From: Anomaloglossus baeobatrachus
Lineage: Eukaryota; Chordata; Amphibia; Anura; Aromobatidae
Assembly: GCF_048569485.1 (NCBI RefSeq)
Contig: NC_134354.1
Coordinates: forward strand, 396,624,170 to 396,688,169
Direction of reading: 5' to 3'
Length of the DNA: 64,000 bases
Positions 37,401 through 52,400 of the stretch are shown here, piece after piece. Position 1 is the first letter of the stretch. The number at the start of each line of letters is the position of its first letter. Under the pieces are notes generated by a model. It had not been told where the DNA came from and searched no databases. It saw nothing but the letters and a program-made list of their open reading frames with translations. Made by a program: the position numbers and the translations under genes.

Positions 37401-40400
37401 CATGCGACCCTCAACTTTAACAAGATTCCCGGTGCCGGCATTGGCCACACAGCCCCAAAGCATGATGGAACCTCCACCAAATTTTACTGTGGGTAGCAAG
37501 TGCTTTTCTTGGAATGCCGTGTTTTTTTGCCTCCATGCATAACGCCTTTTTGTATGACCAAACAACTCAATCTTTGTTTCATCAGTCCACAGGGCCTTCT
37601 TCCAAAATGTAACTGGCTTGTCCAAATGTGCTTTTGCATACCTAAGGCGGCTCTGTTTGTGCCGTGCTTGCAGAAATGGCTTCTTTCGCATCACTCTCCC
37701 ATACAGCTTCTCCTTGTGCATCTTTGTGTACAAGATGATGCTGCAGGTCTTTGGAGGTGGTCTGTGGATTGTCCTTGACTGTTCTCACCATTCTTCTTCT
37801 CTGCCTTTCTGATATGTTTCTTGGCCTGCCACTTCTGGGCTTAACAAGAACTGTACCTGTGTTCTTCCATTTCCTTACTATGTTCCTCACAGTGGAAACT
37901 GACAGTTTAAATCTCTGAGACAACTTTTTGTATCCTTCCCCTGAACAACTATGTTGAATAATCTTTGTTTTCAGATCATTTGAGAGTTGTTTTGAGGAGC
38001 CCATGATGCCACTCTTCATAGGAGATTCAAATAGGAGAACAACTTGCAAGTGGCCACCTTAAATACCTTTTCTCATGATTGGATACACCTGTCTATGAAG
38101 TTCAAAGCTCAATGAGGTTACAAAACCTATTTAGTGCTTTAGTAAGTCGGTAAAAAGTAGTTAGGAGTGTTCAAATCAAGAAATTGATAAGGGTGCCCAT
38201 ACTTTTGCATCGGTCAAATTTTGTTTAAATGCGGATTGCACATTTTCTGTTAGTACAATAAACCTCATTTCAATCCAGAAATATTACTCAGTCCATTAGT
38301 TATTAGATATATGAAACTGAAATAGCTGTTGCAAAAACCCAAATTGTTATAAAGAAAAAAGGTTAACATTAATAGGGGTGCCCAAACTTTTTCATATGAC
38401 TGTATATACCAGTATGGGACCATATATACCAGGCTATATCCATGGCTCTTTTTGCACTATGCACTTTGACCTTGTCTTTTTAGCACTTGCTATTTATTTT
38501 TTACAGGGTCTTTTTGTTTATTTATTAATATACACTTACGTAGGATGATTAATATAAATATATCAATTTTTTGAGGCTTACATTGTGCTAGTTTACTATT
38601 TATTATGTAATTTTTTTTATATATATCTTTATCACCTGTCCCTGACATTTTGAGCAGTTTATTGTATTGAGGATTCTTTATTCTTATTTTATTGATTTAA
38701 TTTTCAAGAAAATATTTTTTTTAGCCTAATACTGTTTCTATTATTTGTGATATTCTATATCCATGATCGGGGTCATACAGCAGGATGGGGTTATGATGGA
38801 GACAGATACCAACCAGAATGGGACCATATATACCAGGATATAGGCATGATGAGGGTCATACACCAGGATGGGACCATGATGGGGAGATATACCATGATGG
38901 GGTCATGATGAGGATATATATACCTGGATGGGGCCTTGATAGTGGACATATATACCAGGATATAGCCATGATGGGGTCATACATCAGGATGGGGCCATAA
39001 TGTGGACATATTTACCAGGATGGGGAACATATTTACCAGGAAGTGGCCCAGGATGGGGGACATTATTACACAATAAAAGGCGGAGGGGGGGCAACTTGTT
39101 TGTCTTTATAGGATTTAGAATGCTACAATGGCCCATACCACTAATGAGGGGGGAGGAGGAAGCCCCAGGCTCAAACTCTGCATCAGGGCCCATCAGACTG
39201 TAATTATGCCACTGACCATGAACAGTAGACAATATCACCTGGTAAGTATTATATTACATGCAGGGAACATACATTAGTGATACTACTCCGGTAGCGAGGA
39301 AGGAAAATGTGTATGATGCTGTCCTGCTGTCAGAATGATGAACCCATGGGATTTTGAAGATAGTAGTTTTTCCGACAATGTGTTTTGAAGTCCCCGACTT
39401 CTTCATCAGAACTTTAGCCACATAAAATACAGCAAGTTACATCAGTTTAAATACCATGCCAGTAGTGAAATAAAAAAAAAAGAATGCAGAGTGGTACTTT
39501 GAAAAAAAAAAATGCATTCTCCTGGCAACCCCCACAAATCGCTGCGGAATATGATGGCTCTATTTAAGCAATGCATAATAAATAATAATAAACCCATATT
39601 TGTTTAGTTCTTAGCTAATTATACTGCCATGAACCTGAACCTTTAACATTGTGATACCTTTAAGGCTGCTTTACACGGTACGACCAATTGTGCAATTTCA
39701 CAATCGATCGTACCCGCCCCCGTCTTTTTTGCGTCACGGGCAAATCACTGCCCATGTCGCACAAAGTCGGTAACCCCCCGTCACACGTACTTACCTCTCG
39801 TGCGACCACGCTGTCGGTGGCGAACGTCCACTTCCTGGAGTGGGAGGGACGTTCGGCGTCACAGCGACGTCACATGGCCGCCGGCCAATGGAAGCGGAGG
39901 GGCGGAGATGAGCGGGATGTAAACATCCTGCCCACCTCCTTCCTTCACATAGCCGGCGGCGGCCGCGTGACGCAGGTGAGCTGCTGTTCATCGTTCCCGG
40001 GGTGTCACACGGAGCGGCGTGTGCTACCACGGAAACGATGAGCAACTAAATTAAACGATATTATGGAACCTAGCGACCAGTACACGACTCACGATTTGTG
40101 AGCAATACTGCGTCGCTAGGAGGTGTCACACAGGCCGGCATCGCCAGCGATGCCGGATGTGCGTCACAAAAACCGTGACCCCGACGATCTATCGCACGAT
40201 AGATTGTCTGGTGTAAAGCAGCCTTTAGAGTCTGAGTTGTAGCTCTTGGGGTTTTTGCAATTTCTCTGAGCATTGCATGATCTGCCTTTGGGGAGAATTT
40301 GTTGCAATCTCCACTCTGTGGATTACTGTCCGCAGTCTTGAATGTTTCCACTTGTGAATACTATAATCTTTCGCATTGTAGAATCATGGATGACAAATTG

Positions 40401-43400
40401 TTTAGAAATGGCCTTATAACAATTTCCTAGACCAATAGGTTGCAACATTTTCTTCTCTAAAGCCTGCTTTACACCATACGATCCAGCATACGATATCGTA
40501 TGCGATCGTACCCGCCCACTCCAGGAAGTGGATGTTCGCCGCCCACATCGAGGTCGTATGGACGGGTAAGTACGTGTGAAGGGGGTTATTCATTTGTGCG
40601 ACACGTTCAACAAATTGAACGTGCCGCACATACGATGGGGGCGGGTACGATCGCATACGATATCGTATGCTGAATCGTATGGTGTAAAGCAGGCTTAAGA
40701 TCATTGCAGATGTCTTTTCTCATTTGCATTGCCTTAACACAAACATGAAAGCTCCAGACCAGCAGGTGCCAAAACTACTGCTTATAAGGATGTGATCATT
40801 GAGATGAGCGAATCTTTTGTTATTTGAAGTTGCCAAATTGTGTCAAAAGTTTCAATAAAACTTGATTTGTGGGGAGTCTATTTGCAAAGCCTTCAATTGC
40901 CCTGAAAAGACTCTGAGATCTCCTAGGACTGTATCCAGTCCCATTTAAAGGGGATGTCCAGTCTAAAACTACAAGTGTGCAGTGACACTATGTAAATGCA
41001 GACTTGTGAATCCTCACATCTCACACACTGTGCTCTGTGAGGATTCTCGAGTGCAAGTGCCGGAAATAGCAGTCATATGACCGAAAGTATGCGATATGCA
41101 CACTTCTGGCCAGAATCCGGATAGAATGTTTCCAGCATACTCAATGCAAGTGTATTGCACAAGGCCGGAAACAGTCAAGTCGGATGTGTCCGGGAGTATG
41201 TACAGTATATCACATAATTGTGGTCACATGACCGCCAATCCCCGAGCTGACACCGGAGAATCCTCACAGCATAAAATGTGAAGATTCACAAGTCTGCAGA
41301 CACATAAAGGCCGCTTTACACGCTGCGACATCGCTAGCCGATGCTAGCGATGTCGAGAGTGATAGCACCCGCCCCCATTGTACAGCCGATATGTGGTGAT
41401 CGCTGCCGTAGCGAACATTATCGCTATGGCAGCGTCACACGCACATACCCGCTCTGTGACGTCGCTGTGATCGGCGAACCGCCTCCTTTCTAAGGGGGCG
41501 GTTCGTTCAGCGTCACAGTGACGTCACAGCAGCGTCACTGAACCGCCGCCCAATAGAAAAGGAGGGGCGGAGATGAGCGGCCGGAACATTCCGTCCACCT
41601 CCTTTTCCGGTGGACGCAGGTAAGGAGATGTTTGTCGTTCCAGCGGCGTCACACGTAGTGATGTGTGCTGCCGCAGGAATGACAAACAACATCGTTACTG
41701 CAGCAGCAACGATAATTGGGAAGAGGGGGGCATGTCACCGATAAGCGATTTTGAACGTTTTTGCGACGATTCAAAATCGCTCATAGGTGTCACACACAAC
41801 GACATTGCTAAAGCGGACGGATGTGCGTCACAAATTCCATGACCCCAACGAGATCGCTTTAGTGATATCATAGCGTGTAAAGTCACCTTAAGGCCACGTC
41901 TCACTAAGCGATATCGCTAGCGACATCGCTGCTGAGTCACGGTTTTAGAGACGCAACAGCAATCTCGCTAGCGATCTCGTGATGTGTGACATCCAGCATC
42001 GACCTGGCCCCTGCTGTGAGGTCGCCGGTCGTTGCTGAATGTCCTGGACCATTTTCTTCAAAGGCGATGTCCTGCTGGGCAGGACGCATCGCTATGTTTG
42101 ACACTGTGTGACAGGGTCCCAATGACAGCAGAGATCGTTATACAGGTCGCTACTGCGACCTGTATCGTTACTTAGTTGTTGGTAAGGTCTGACTGTGTGA
42201 CATCTCGCATCGTTTTCGGGATCGCTGGTAAGTCGCTAAATGTGACGGGGGCTTAAGTGGTTACAGTTTCTTATAAACAATGAACCAAGGGCATTTGATT
42301 AGCAGTACCAGGCTGCTACTTATCCTCTTAAATCCTGTAGTGTAGATCACCTTTTTCACACTGCTTCTCCATTTCGGCCTGGTTTTTGGTTAATAACTAA
42401 TGACAATGTAATTTTTTATGTGTTGTTGTTTGTTGTTACATAATTTTAATATCTTCTAAAGAGCAGGTATATTATAATTATATTCTGATATGTGTAAAAC
42501 CATAAAATTCAAAGAAGTTGCACTTCGTTTTTCTCAAGACTGTATATATATAAATAATTCCGACATTCAGTTCAATTGGTAACAGTTTTTTCAGCATATA
42601 AAAGCATAATAACTTATGAAAAGGTAATATGTATTTCTTGATATAATACCTGTTAAGAATCAATTTAATCAACTCACCACTATGATATTCATGAAGTAAC
42701 CTCCAATTAAGGCATAGACTCCCCCAGAGGCCCCTACTAGAGCAAGATGTGGGTCAAAGATGGAACTAGCCAGGGATCCTAGTCACAAAAGCAGAAAACG
42801 TTATACACGGCTTAGAATATGAGATCAGTGAATAATGGGTGAGGAAGGAGGTGGACAGGCTGTCATGTTCTCATCTGAAGACACCAATTGTATTAATGTA
42901 ATGCTTTTACTTGTTTTGTATGCCTGTAGTAACAAATGTTAACTTCTCCGTGGGCTGCAGTACTAATCATCAGCCACAAGAGGTCCCTGTCTTCCATTTT
43001 ACTCTAATAAACACTCTTGTTTGGAAAGGGCAGGGTTAATACCTATTCAGCCAGGGAGAGGAAGGAGTGGTAGAGACTAATGTAAGTGAGTTCTGGTTTC
43101 AAAGTCAGTAAGGCAGTTTTGGTGTAGTGAACGAACAATGTAGGAGTAAAGACACCTTCAGAAAGAAGATAATTGTGGTGTGTGTGTGGCTGGAAAAGGG
43201 AGCAAGTCCAGCAAACCTTTAGTGGTGAGTGAGTACTACCATACAGGCAAGTGGGTGATACCTCCTAGAGAAAGACTCTTGTAGGATGGAGTTCACTGTT
43301 GGTCAGTTGTGGGACCTTAGGGAAAAAAGGATTTGCCCAGCTAAGAACAGAAGAAACGGCTCTAGGAGTGGCTCTTGTATGGGATGACAGCCAGTCGGCT

Positions 43401-46400
43401 GGGTACTAGGTTCACATTGACCTGTGTGGCCCTGTACCAGGAAGATGGAGGTTCACCGTATCTGTTATGCCTGTGCAAAGTTCATAAGCACAGTGTCATT
43501 GACCGAAGCGACTGTATACTTCTGTATTATGGGAACAGAAACTGAGGTGTTTTATAATAATCTAAAAATAAACTATTAGTTCATTTAAAAAAAAAACAAA
43601 CAAACAAAACATGGTTTTGCAGTGTACTAATAGGTATGAGCCTGTTTAATCCATAAGTCCCTATTTTGCATTCTTAGCTCTTGCTTCACTAATTGACAGA
43701 AGTCTAGGTATAAGCATATATGGACAGTATCTCACAAAAGTGAATACACTCCTCACATTTTTGTAAATATTTTATTATATCTTTTCATGGTACAACACTG
43801 AATATATGACACTTTGATACAATGTAAAGTAGTCAGTGTACAGATGCAGCACAGTGGCCAAGACCATAAAGTGGTTTAACAAGATATGTTCCACTCAGAG
43901 CAGGCTTCGCCATGATCGACCGAGGAAGCTGAGTACACATGCTCAGCGCCATCCAGAGGTTGTCTATTCAAAATAGACATATGAATGAGGCCAATATTGC
44001 TAGAGAGGTTACAGGAGTGGAGGGTCAGCCTGTCAGTGCTCAGACCATACACCGCACACTGCATCAAATTGGACTGCATTGCTATCATCCTAGTAGGAAA
44101 CCTCTTCTAAAGATGATGCACAAGAAAGCCCACAAACAGTTGCTGAAGACAAGAAGATTAAGGACATGGAATACTGGAACCATATCCTGTGGTCTGATGA
44201 GACCAAGATAAACTTATTTACTTCAAATGGCATCAAACGTGTGGCGACAACCAGATGAGGGGTACAAAGACAAGTGTGTCTTGCCTACAGCCAGGCATGG
44301 TTTGGGGCTGCATGAGTGTTGCCGGCTACAGTTCATTGAGAGAAGCATGAATGCTAACATATACTGTGATACACTGAAGCAGAGCATCATCTCCCTTTGG
44401 ACAGAATTCCAACATGATAATGACACTAAACAAATCTCCAAGATGACCATTGCCTTGCTAAAGAAAAAGAGGGTAAAGGTGCTGTGGATTGGTCAAGGCT
44501 GTATTCAGACCTAAACCCTATTGAGCATCTGTGGGGCCTCCTCAAATGGAAGGTGGAGGAGTGCAAAGTCTCTAACATCCACCAGATCTGTGATGTTGTC
44601 ATGGAGGATTGGAGGAGGATTCCAGTGGCTCCTGTGAAGCTCTACTTAACTCCATTTCCTAGAAGAGTTACAGGAAAAGCTTGAAAATAATGGTGGGCAC
44701 ACAAAATATTGACACTTTGGGCACAATTTGGCTATTTTCACTTAAGGGTGTACTCACCTTTGTTGCTAGCGGTTAGACATTAATGGCTGTGAATTATTTA
44801 GAGGGCACCAAATTTACAGTTATACAAGCTGTATACTGACTACTTTACATTGTATCAAAGTGTCAAATCCTCAGTGTTGTCCTTTGAAAAGATCTAAAAT
44901 ATCTACAAAAGTGTGAGGGGTGTACTCATTTTTGTGAGATACTGTATATATGAAAACTTGTGTGACTGTAGTTCCGGGATTAATTCCTAAATCTTAATCC
45001 CTGAACTACTCAAGGAAAATGATCTCTAAGACCTAAACCACCCTATATAAACATGTGATGATGAACATGTAGGATATGCTGGGGAGAAGTTATTGTTTTT
45101 CAACATACCTGCCCACAACTATTTAGAAAAAAAATCCACAATAGAAATTATGCATCTGTCAATCATCTGCATTAGGGTGGGGGAGTGAAGCCCTATCTTT
45201 GTATAGCAGACATTACGAGAGCTTGTGTGAATACTAAGGACAGGGTTACAGAAGCATTATGGTCAGAAGTCACTCAGAGCCATATGCCATGCACAGTACC
45301 ATACCATTGTTCATTTCAACCACAAAATAAAGGCAGATCCATTAACAGCAGCTTGTTTATAGATTTCAGACATCAAGGGAATTTATTTATTCATATAATA
45401 AAAATAAAAAGAAAATACAGTAGAACCTTGGATTAAGAGTAACTTGGTTTGAGAGCGTTTTGAAAGACAAGCAAAGCTTTTAACAAATTTGTAACTTGGT
45501 TTAAGAGCAATGCTTTGCAATAAGAGCAAATACTCACTGCATACACTTCCGGATCAGTTCTGTGGCGCCCTAGGACCTGGTCGCCACAACGGCATTGCCC
45601 TCCTGAGGGTTAATGCTGAGCCTGGAGGTAATGGGGAAATCTACTGGCCAGTAAGTTAACATCCACCGCAGTTTCTCCCTCAGGCCAGTAGGGGGAGCTC
45701 TGAACCTGAAGTTTCAGGGAGCTTCCTTAAGCCTGACCTGGGGGAGGAGTTAGTTAGTCTGTAGGGAGCAGCAGAAGTGAACAGACGCAGAGTGAGCTGT
45801 CCTGTGAATCTGGGGCCTAGAGCTGGAGCAGTTTGGCCCAGAGAAGCAGGAGTAGCTGAGAGGCAGCAGAGAGACTCGGACATCGGAGTCTGTGGTTGCC
45901 AGGGTATAAAATCCGTCCCTGGTAGCCGAATCCGAAGGGCAGGGGAGCTGCAAGCCCCTGGCCCAGACACATCCAAGGTACAGCTGCAGCATCAGGGCCC
46001 GGTGTGGACCCCAGCGGAGAAGCACCAGGGAGAGGGCCTGCGCAGCCACCTACAGAGGGAAGGGACGTGCTATTGGTCCCAGCAGCGAAGAGGGCCATTG
46101 CTGGATTCAGAGAAGCAGGGTCCTATCATCACCAAGAAAGGTACAGGAGTAGGCCTCATACTCAGCTGGCCAGAAAGATCACCCCAAGTACTTCCAGGCC
46201 GACCGGATCCCCATCACCACCTGTAACGGTCTCCCAGGACTGGACTGTTCCCAGAGTAAAAGAGGAAAAGGTAAAGAGACTGTTGTTTGTGCCTGGTTCT
46301 TTCCTCGCCTGTCGGCCCTGCACCGTGTTAGTCACACAGCACCATAGACCTTCACAAGCACCAACTGTGCCCCGGGCATTGCTCCACCTGTGGGGAGCAG

Positions 46401-49400
46401 TACTACCATAGCTGCCATAATATCATCCCGGAGGCCTCACACAGCAGCGGCGGCTTATTAGCCGCATACCACAGGTGGCGTCACGAACACAACCATTAAC
46501 AAGCAAGCCACATATTCTACTGACACCCACCAGGGCCACGGAGCCGGGCCCAGCCACCACTGACTACCACCGGACTAGTCCAGCCCGGCACCGGGTGTCC
46601 CATAGCCCTGGGGTGGGCGAGTCAACTTTTGGCGTCACGAACAGGATTTCGTGCCCGGTCACACCGGGTACTGTGCGCCTGCCGGAAATGTGCTTAAAAG
46701 ATTGTGTACTGGCTGCAGACCACCGCCGCCATTAGCCTCGCCGAGCGCAGGAAGAAGGGGGGCGTGCCTGACAAAGAGCGCGAAGGGAGCGCGCCATCAG
46801 AGCAGAGCGCTGTTAACCCCGCGCGACCCGGAAGAAAATTTGAAAAGTGAACGGAGCCTGGTAAGGTTCACTAAGGGGGAGGAAGATGTCCGACTCAGAG
46901 GGAGGGCAGGTGGCTGCCATAGCCCGAGACGCCGCAGCACCAGCAGAAGCAATCCCAGTCGCCGTCGCCCCGGCCCCCACTGTAGCGCCGGTAATGCCGA
47001 TCACCATGCCATACATACCGGGAGCAGAATGGCTGCCGCAATACTCCGGGGAGTCCCATACCTTGAGTGACTTCAGAGAAAGCCTGCACAGCTTATTCCG
47101 GGTGTATCCGCTGACTGAGAGCCAGAAGGTGGGCATATTAATGGGGCAGCTAGCCGGCGCAGCCCAGCGTGAAGCGAAGTCATGGCCTGATACAGATAAA
47201 GGGACAGCAGCCCAGATACTGGCCAAGCTAAAGAGTACTTTTGACACCCGCACCGCAGCAGAAATAAAGATGAGATTCTTTGGGTGCAAGCAACGGGCCA
47301 CAGACAGCATAAGGGACTATGCCTTAAACTTGCAGGAGGCCCTGAAAGCAGTTAAACAAGTGGACCCAGAGAGTGTACGTGAAGAACACAAACTCCTAAC
47401 TGAGCAGTTCATAGAAGGGCTCCTGTCAGACGCCCACAGGACCCAGCTGCGTATCATGGTCCTGCAGAACCCTGCTCTGGACTTTGCCAAGTTTAAGGAC
47501 CAGGCCATCAGGGTACTGAGAGAATCTACACCGAATGACCCAGTACCCCTCCGGCCTCTTGCTATCACGTACCCCGGGGTGGTGCCTGCAACACGAGCCA
47601 CTGCAGGGGCTGAGGCGCAGTCCCTGGATAAGGATCCCACGGCAGAGCTCAGACAGCAGGTCCAGGAGCTGACCAAGACTGTAGCTGCCCTTGCCAAGAC
47701 CGTTCAGTCTCTACAAGTGACCCCATCACCTGCAAGAATCGAGTTGGCCTCCAGCCCAGAGGACGTCCCATGGATGCGACAGAGGAGGATTCCGCCGACC
47801 CGAGGCAGAGACACAGACCGGTATGATTCAACTGGACAACCGATCTGCCGCCGCTGTAGCCAGGCGGGCCACATTGCACGACACTGTCCTTTAAATGGGC
47901 AGAGCCTGGGGCCAGGAGCCGACCCCCAGGTGTAAGGAAGCCCGGCTCAACCCCCAGCCGCAGCAAGTATGTGGGAGGACGACCGGTCCTTCCTATTGTG
48001 CTGGATGGGATCCCTTTGAATGCCCTCCTGGATACGGGGTCCCAGGTAACAACCATCCCCCACAAACTGTACAAAAGATATTGGGCCGATTCAGACATTG
48101 ACCACGGCCCAGATGATGATTTAACAATTGTGGCCAGTAATGGTCAGCCCTTACCTCAAATTGGGTACAAAGAAGTAACCATTAAAGTGGGGCGGGTAGA
48201 ATTGCCATGTCAAGGGATGATAATTGTCGATATTGATCGCAAAGAATCTGACCCACTGCTAACCATTGGTACAAATGTGATAGAAAATTGTATTGCCGAA
48301 GTGATAATTTTGTTGCAACAGGCGTCTGAAACCGCCAGCTCCGGGCAGCAGCGTGCCCTACAGATGGAGATCCGAGCCCTGATGAGGAGGCAGCAGGTAG
48401 AGCTGGCCGGAGGAGAAATTGGCAGTGTGAGGGTAAGTGACCCCCTCCCCATTGTAATACCCCCAAGAAGTGAAATGTTGATATGGTGTCGGGCAGCAAT
48501 AGGCCTCAAGGGTCAGGACTACCATGCCTTGGTAGAACCGGTGTATTCAGACAGTAGGCCTGGAGTCCTGATAGCCAGAGGGGTAGCGGACGTCCGCAAG
48601 GGGAGAGTGCCCGTCCGTGTCCTGAATTGTGGGGAGGAGGAAGCCAAATTGCCCCGGTACGCCACTGTAGCAAAACTGTACACTGTCAGCAACAATACCA
48701 TTAAAGCAGTGGAACCCTTGATCCCGTCCGACCAGGCAGAAGACAATGGCTCCAAGGGGCAGCCGGAAGACTGGTGCCAAAAATTACATGTAGGCACCGA
48801 CTCCACCCCCTCGCACCAAAAGCGTGGGGTTTACCGGGTGGTACAGGAGTACGAGCGGGTCTTCAGCAAACACCCCCTAGATTTTGGGCAGGTGAAAGGG
48901 GTTCAACATCAAATCCCCACGGGTGATCATCATCCCATTAAAGAAAGATACCGCCCTGTACCCCCCGCACAGTATCAGTGTGCCAAGGAAATGTTACGGG
49001 AAATGAAGGAGGCTGGGGTTATCAGAGATAGTTGTAGCCCCTGGGCAGCTCCACTAGTGCTCGTAAAGAAAAAAGATGGTACAATGAGAATGTGTGTAGA
49101 TTACAGGCAAATTAACCGCATTACACATAAAGATGCCTATCCACTACCCAGAATAGAGGAGTCACTAACAGCCTTAAAGTCAGCTAACTATTTCTCCACC
49201 TTGGATCTCACCAGTGGGTATTGGCAGGTTCCCGTGGCAGAGGCGGACAAGGAGAAGACTGCCTTCACGACACCAATGGGTCTCTGTGAGTTCAATTGTA
49301 TGCCATTCGGGCTCTGCAACGCCCCAGGGACATTCCAAAGGTTGATGGAGTGCTGCTTGGGCCACCACAACTTCGAAACCGTGCTGCTGTACCTGGATGA

Positions 49401-52400
49401 CGTAATAGTCTACTCCAAGACTTATGAGGACCACCTGAAGCACTTAGCAGAAGTGTTTGAGTCCTTGTCGAAATATGGCCTGAAGATCAAGCCGTCCAAA
49501 TGTCACCTCTTGAAGCCAAAGGTACAGTACCTGGGTCATGTGGTCAGCGCAGAAGGCGTGGCACCTGATCCGGAGAAAGTCACGGTAATTAAGGACTGGC
49601 CAAGACCCACCACGGTGAAGGAGGTGCGGCAGTTCCTTGGACTGGTGGGCTACTACCGAAGGTTCATTGATGGGTTCACCAAGATAGCAGCGCCCCTTCA
49701 AGATCTCCTGGTGGGCCAGCCGAAGCAGGCTAAGAAGCAGAGCCCTCCATTTGAATGGGGCAGCCAACTGGAAACATCCTTTGTCCGGCTGAAAGGGGCT
49801 CTCACGGGAGAAGAAATTCTGGCCTACCCTGACTACAGCCAACCGTTTATACTGTACACAGACGCCAGCAACGTGGGACTGGGAGCAGTTCTGTCCCAGG
49901 TACAGGGAGGCAGAGAGAGGGTAATAGCGTACGCCAGTAGGAAGCTTCGGCCCACGGAAAGGAATCCAGAAAACTACAGTTCCTTCAAGCTGGAGTTCCT
50001 CGCTATTGTGTGGGCAGTGACTGAACGCTTCAAGCACTATCTGGCATCGGCCAAGTTTACCATCTTCACGGACAACAATCCGTTGACACACCTGGCAACA
50101 GCCAAGTTAGGTGCGATGGAACAGCGATGGATGGCCCGGCTGTCTAACTTTGACTTTACCATCAAGTATCGGGCTGGCAAGAAGAATAACAATGCTGATG
50201 CGCTGTCCAGAATGCCTCACTTACCCGAGTCTGGAGAAGACCTGGATGAACTCGAAGAGATAGAGTTACCGGCTTTCCATCACCAGGGTGTTTCACAGTG
50301 TGAGCATGCTGTGGGAGTGAAGCGCTTAAACCAGCACGAGGTCTCGGTCAATCCATTACTCCACCATAATTGGGAAGAAACACAGAATGGTGACCCGGCC
50401 GTGCGATTGGTCAAAGAGAAGCTAGCGCAAGCTGAGACCCATCTTGGCCCAGACGCTCCAGAGGAAGCCCAGCAGCTGTGGAAGGAGAGGGGACGACTGT
50501 TCACCTACCAGGGCAAGCTCTGCAAGAGATATGTCAACTATCGAACAAATGAACTTGTCTGGCAGATAGTGGTTCCGCAGAGGGATGCTCCAATGGTCCT
50601 AGCAGCGTATCATGATAACGCCGGGCACTTCGGGTGGAAGAAGTTGGAGGCCTTACTCCGTGATCGGTTCTACTGGGTGCACATGAGAAAGATGATCGAG
50701 AAATGGTGCCGAGACTGTGGCCCGTGTAACTTGAGGCGGAAGGATGATGCCAGCCAAAGGTCTCCCCTACAGCCAATTGTCACGAAACAGCCCCTGGAGT
50801 TGGTGGCCCTGGACCACGTGAAGTTAACACCAAGCCGGTCAGGCTATGTGTACGCCCTCACCATTGTGGACCATTACTCTCGTTTCCTGGTAGTAGTGCC
50901 TGTGAAGGACCAGACAGCCAGGACGGCAGCTAGAGCGTTCCAGGCATCCTTTTGTCGACCGCACGGCTATCCGGAAAGGGTACTGACGGATCAGGGTCCT
51001 GCATTCGAGGCTGAAGTGTTCCAAGAGTTCTGTAACATGTACGGTTGTAAGAAAATTCGAACCACACCGTACCACCCCCAGACCAATGGACTGTGCGAGA
51101 AAATGAACCATGTGGTTATTGATATGCTGAAGACCCTACCGCTGGAGGAGAGGAACCAATGGCCAGAAAAGTTGCCAGATCTGGTAGACTTGTACAACCA
51201 CATCCCAGTGAATTCGACCAACTGCAGCCCCGCTTACCTGATGCGAGCCAGACCAGGCAAGTTGCCTGTAGACTTTGAGATGGGGACTGTGTCGCCTGAG
51301 GCGGTTCAAGAAATAGAGGATTGGGATGCAGAACGGCAGCAGCGGTACCGTAAGGTCCAGGAGTGCGTGGAAAGGAGCCTGTCTCAAGCAAGAACGAGAC
51401 AAGAACAGCATTACAATCAAACAGCCCCAGCAACTCCCTTAGCACCTGGAGAACAAGTCCTCAAGAAGAAGCGGAAGACGCATAAGTTGGATGATCAGTG
51501 GGAAAACGAGCCCTACACCATTATCCCCTCCAACTTTGACAATAGTAAGGTATGCCTCATAAGCAAAGATGAAGGCAAGACCTGTCAAGCAATTTCCCGA
51601 GACCGCCTGAAAGCGTGCCCTGAACGGTGCCGAATCCAAAGAGAAATGGAAGGAGTACAAGGAAGTCCCCAAAGTCAAGAGAAAGAAGGGGAGATGATTC
51701 AAACCATCCTTGGGAAGTTCCCCAAAACTTGGACCCGAATCAACAATGCCATAGTGGTACCAGTTTTGGCGTTTCCGCAGTTGGTCGAGCCAGAAACAGA
51801 AAAGGTTCCGGATCCACCTAAAGAATCGTCCGCTCCAGCACGAGATGACACGCCAGCAGTGGAACAGGAGGATCAACCCCCTGTCAGTGGTGAACCTGTC
51901 ATACCCTTGGCGACTCCTGGACCACAAAGGCAACCATCACGCTTACCTATTGGGGTTAGGCCCACCTGTAGTGCTGAGATAGAAGACGTACCACGTAGTC
52001 AGGGGCAAACACCAGAGCTACGTAGGTCCCAGCGCAGCACTCGGGGACAACCCCCTTTAAGGTATAGGGAGTCTACTGTATAAAGTAAAGAGTACTTATT
52101 AGAGTGTAAATAGTTATGCAAAATGTCTGTCATGTTGTGCACAAAATGTTTTCTTTTTCTTTGATTGCGAAAATGGACAATTGGGCCACTGGACTATGGG
52201 TGGCCAACACCTAAATTGTTCATAGTTAGCACCAGTGTGCTCAAACACCCCTGAAGAAAAACCCGTCCGGCGTGCATAGAGTGGGGTCATCAATGCTCTG
52301 ACGCACGCCCAGAGCCTACGTTGGGGGTTTGATCGCGGCGGGTCCCCCATGGAGCAGTGTAATGGACACCCGGCAGGGAGCCACACTGGACTCTTATAGA

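Noticed and set aside
43939-44684. A functional Tc1 transposase
   Set aside because: The segments lie in different frames and the conserved blocks are incomplete; it is a relic.
45680-46735. Frames of 80-150 codons within the Gypsy LTR
   Set aside because: The same frames occur identically in the other LTR; this is GC-rich LTR sequence, not host genes.
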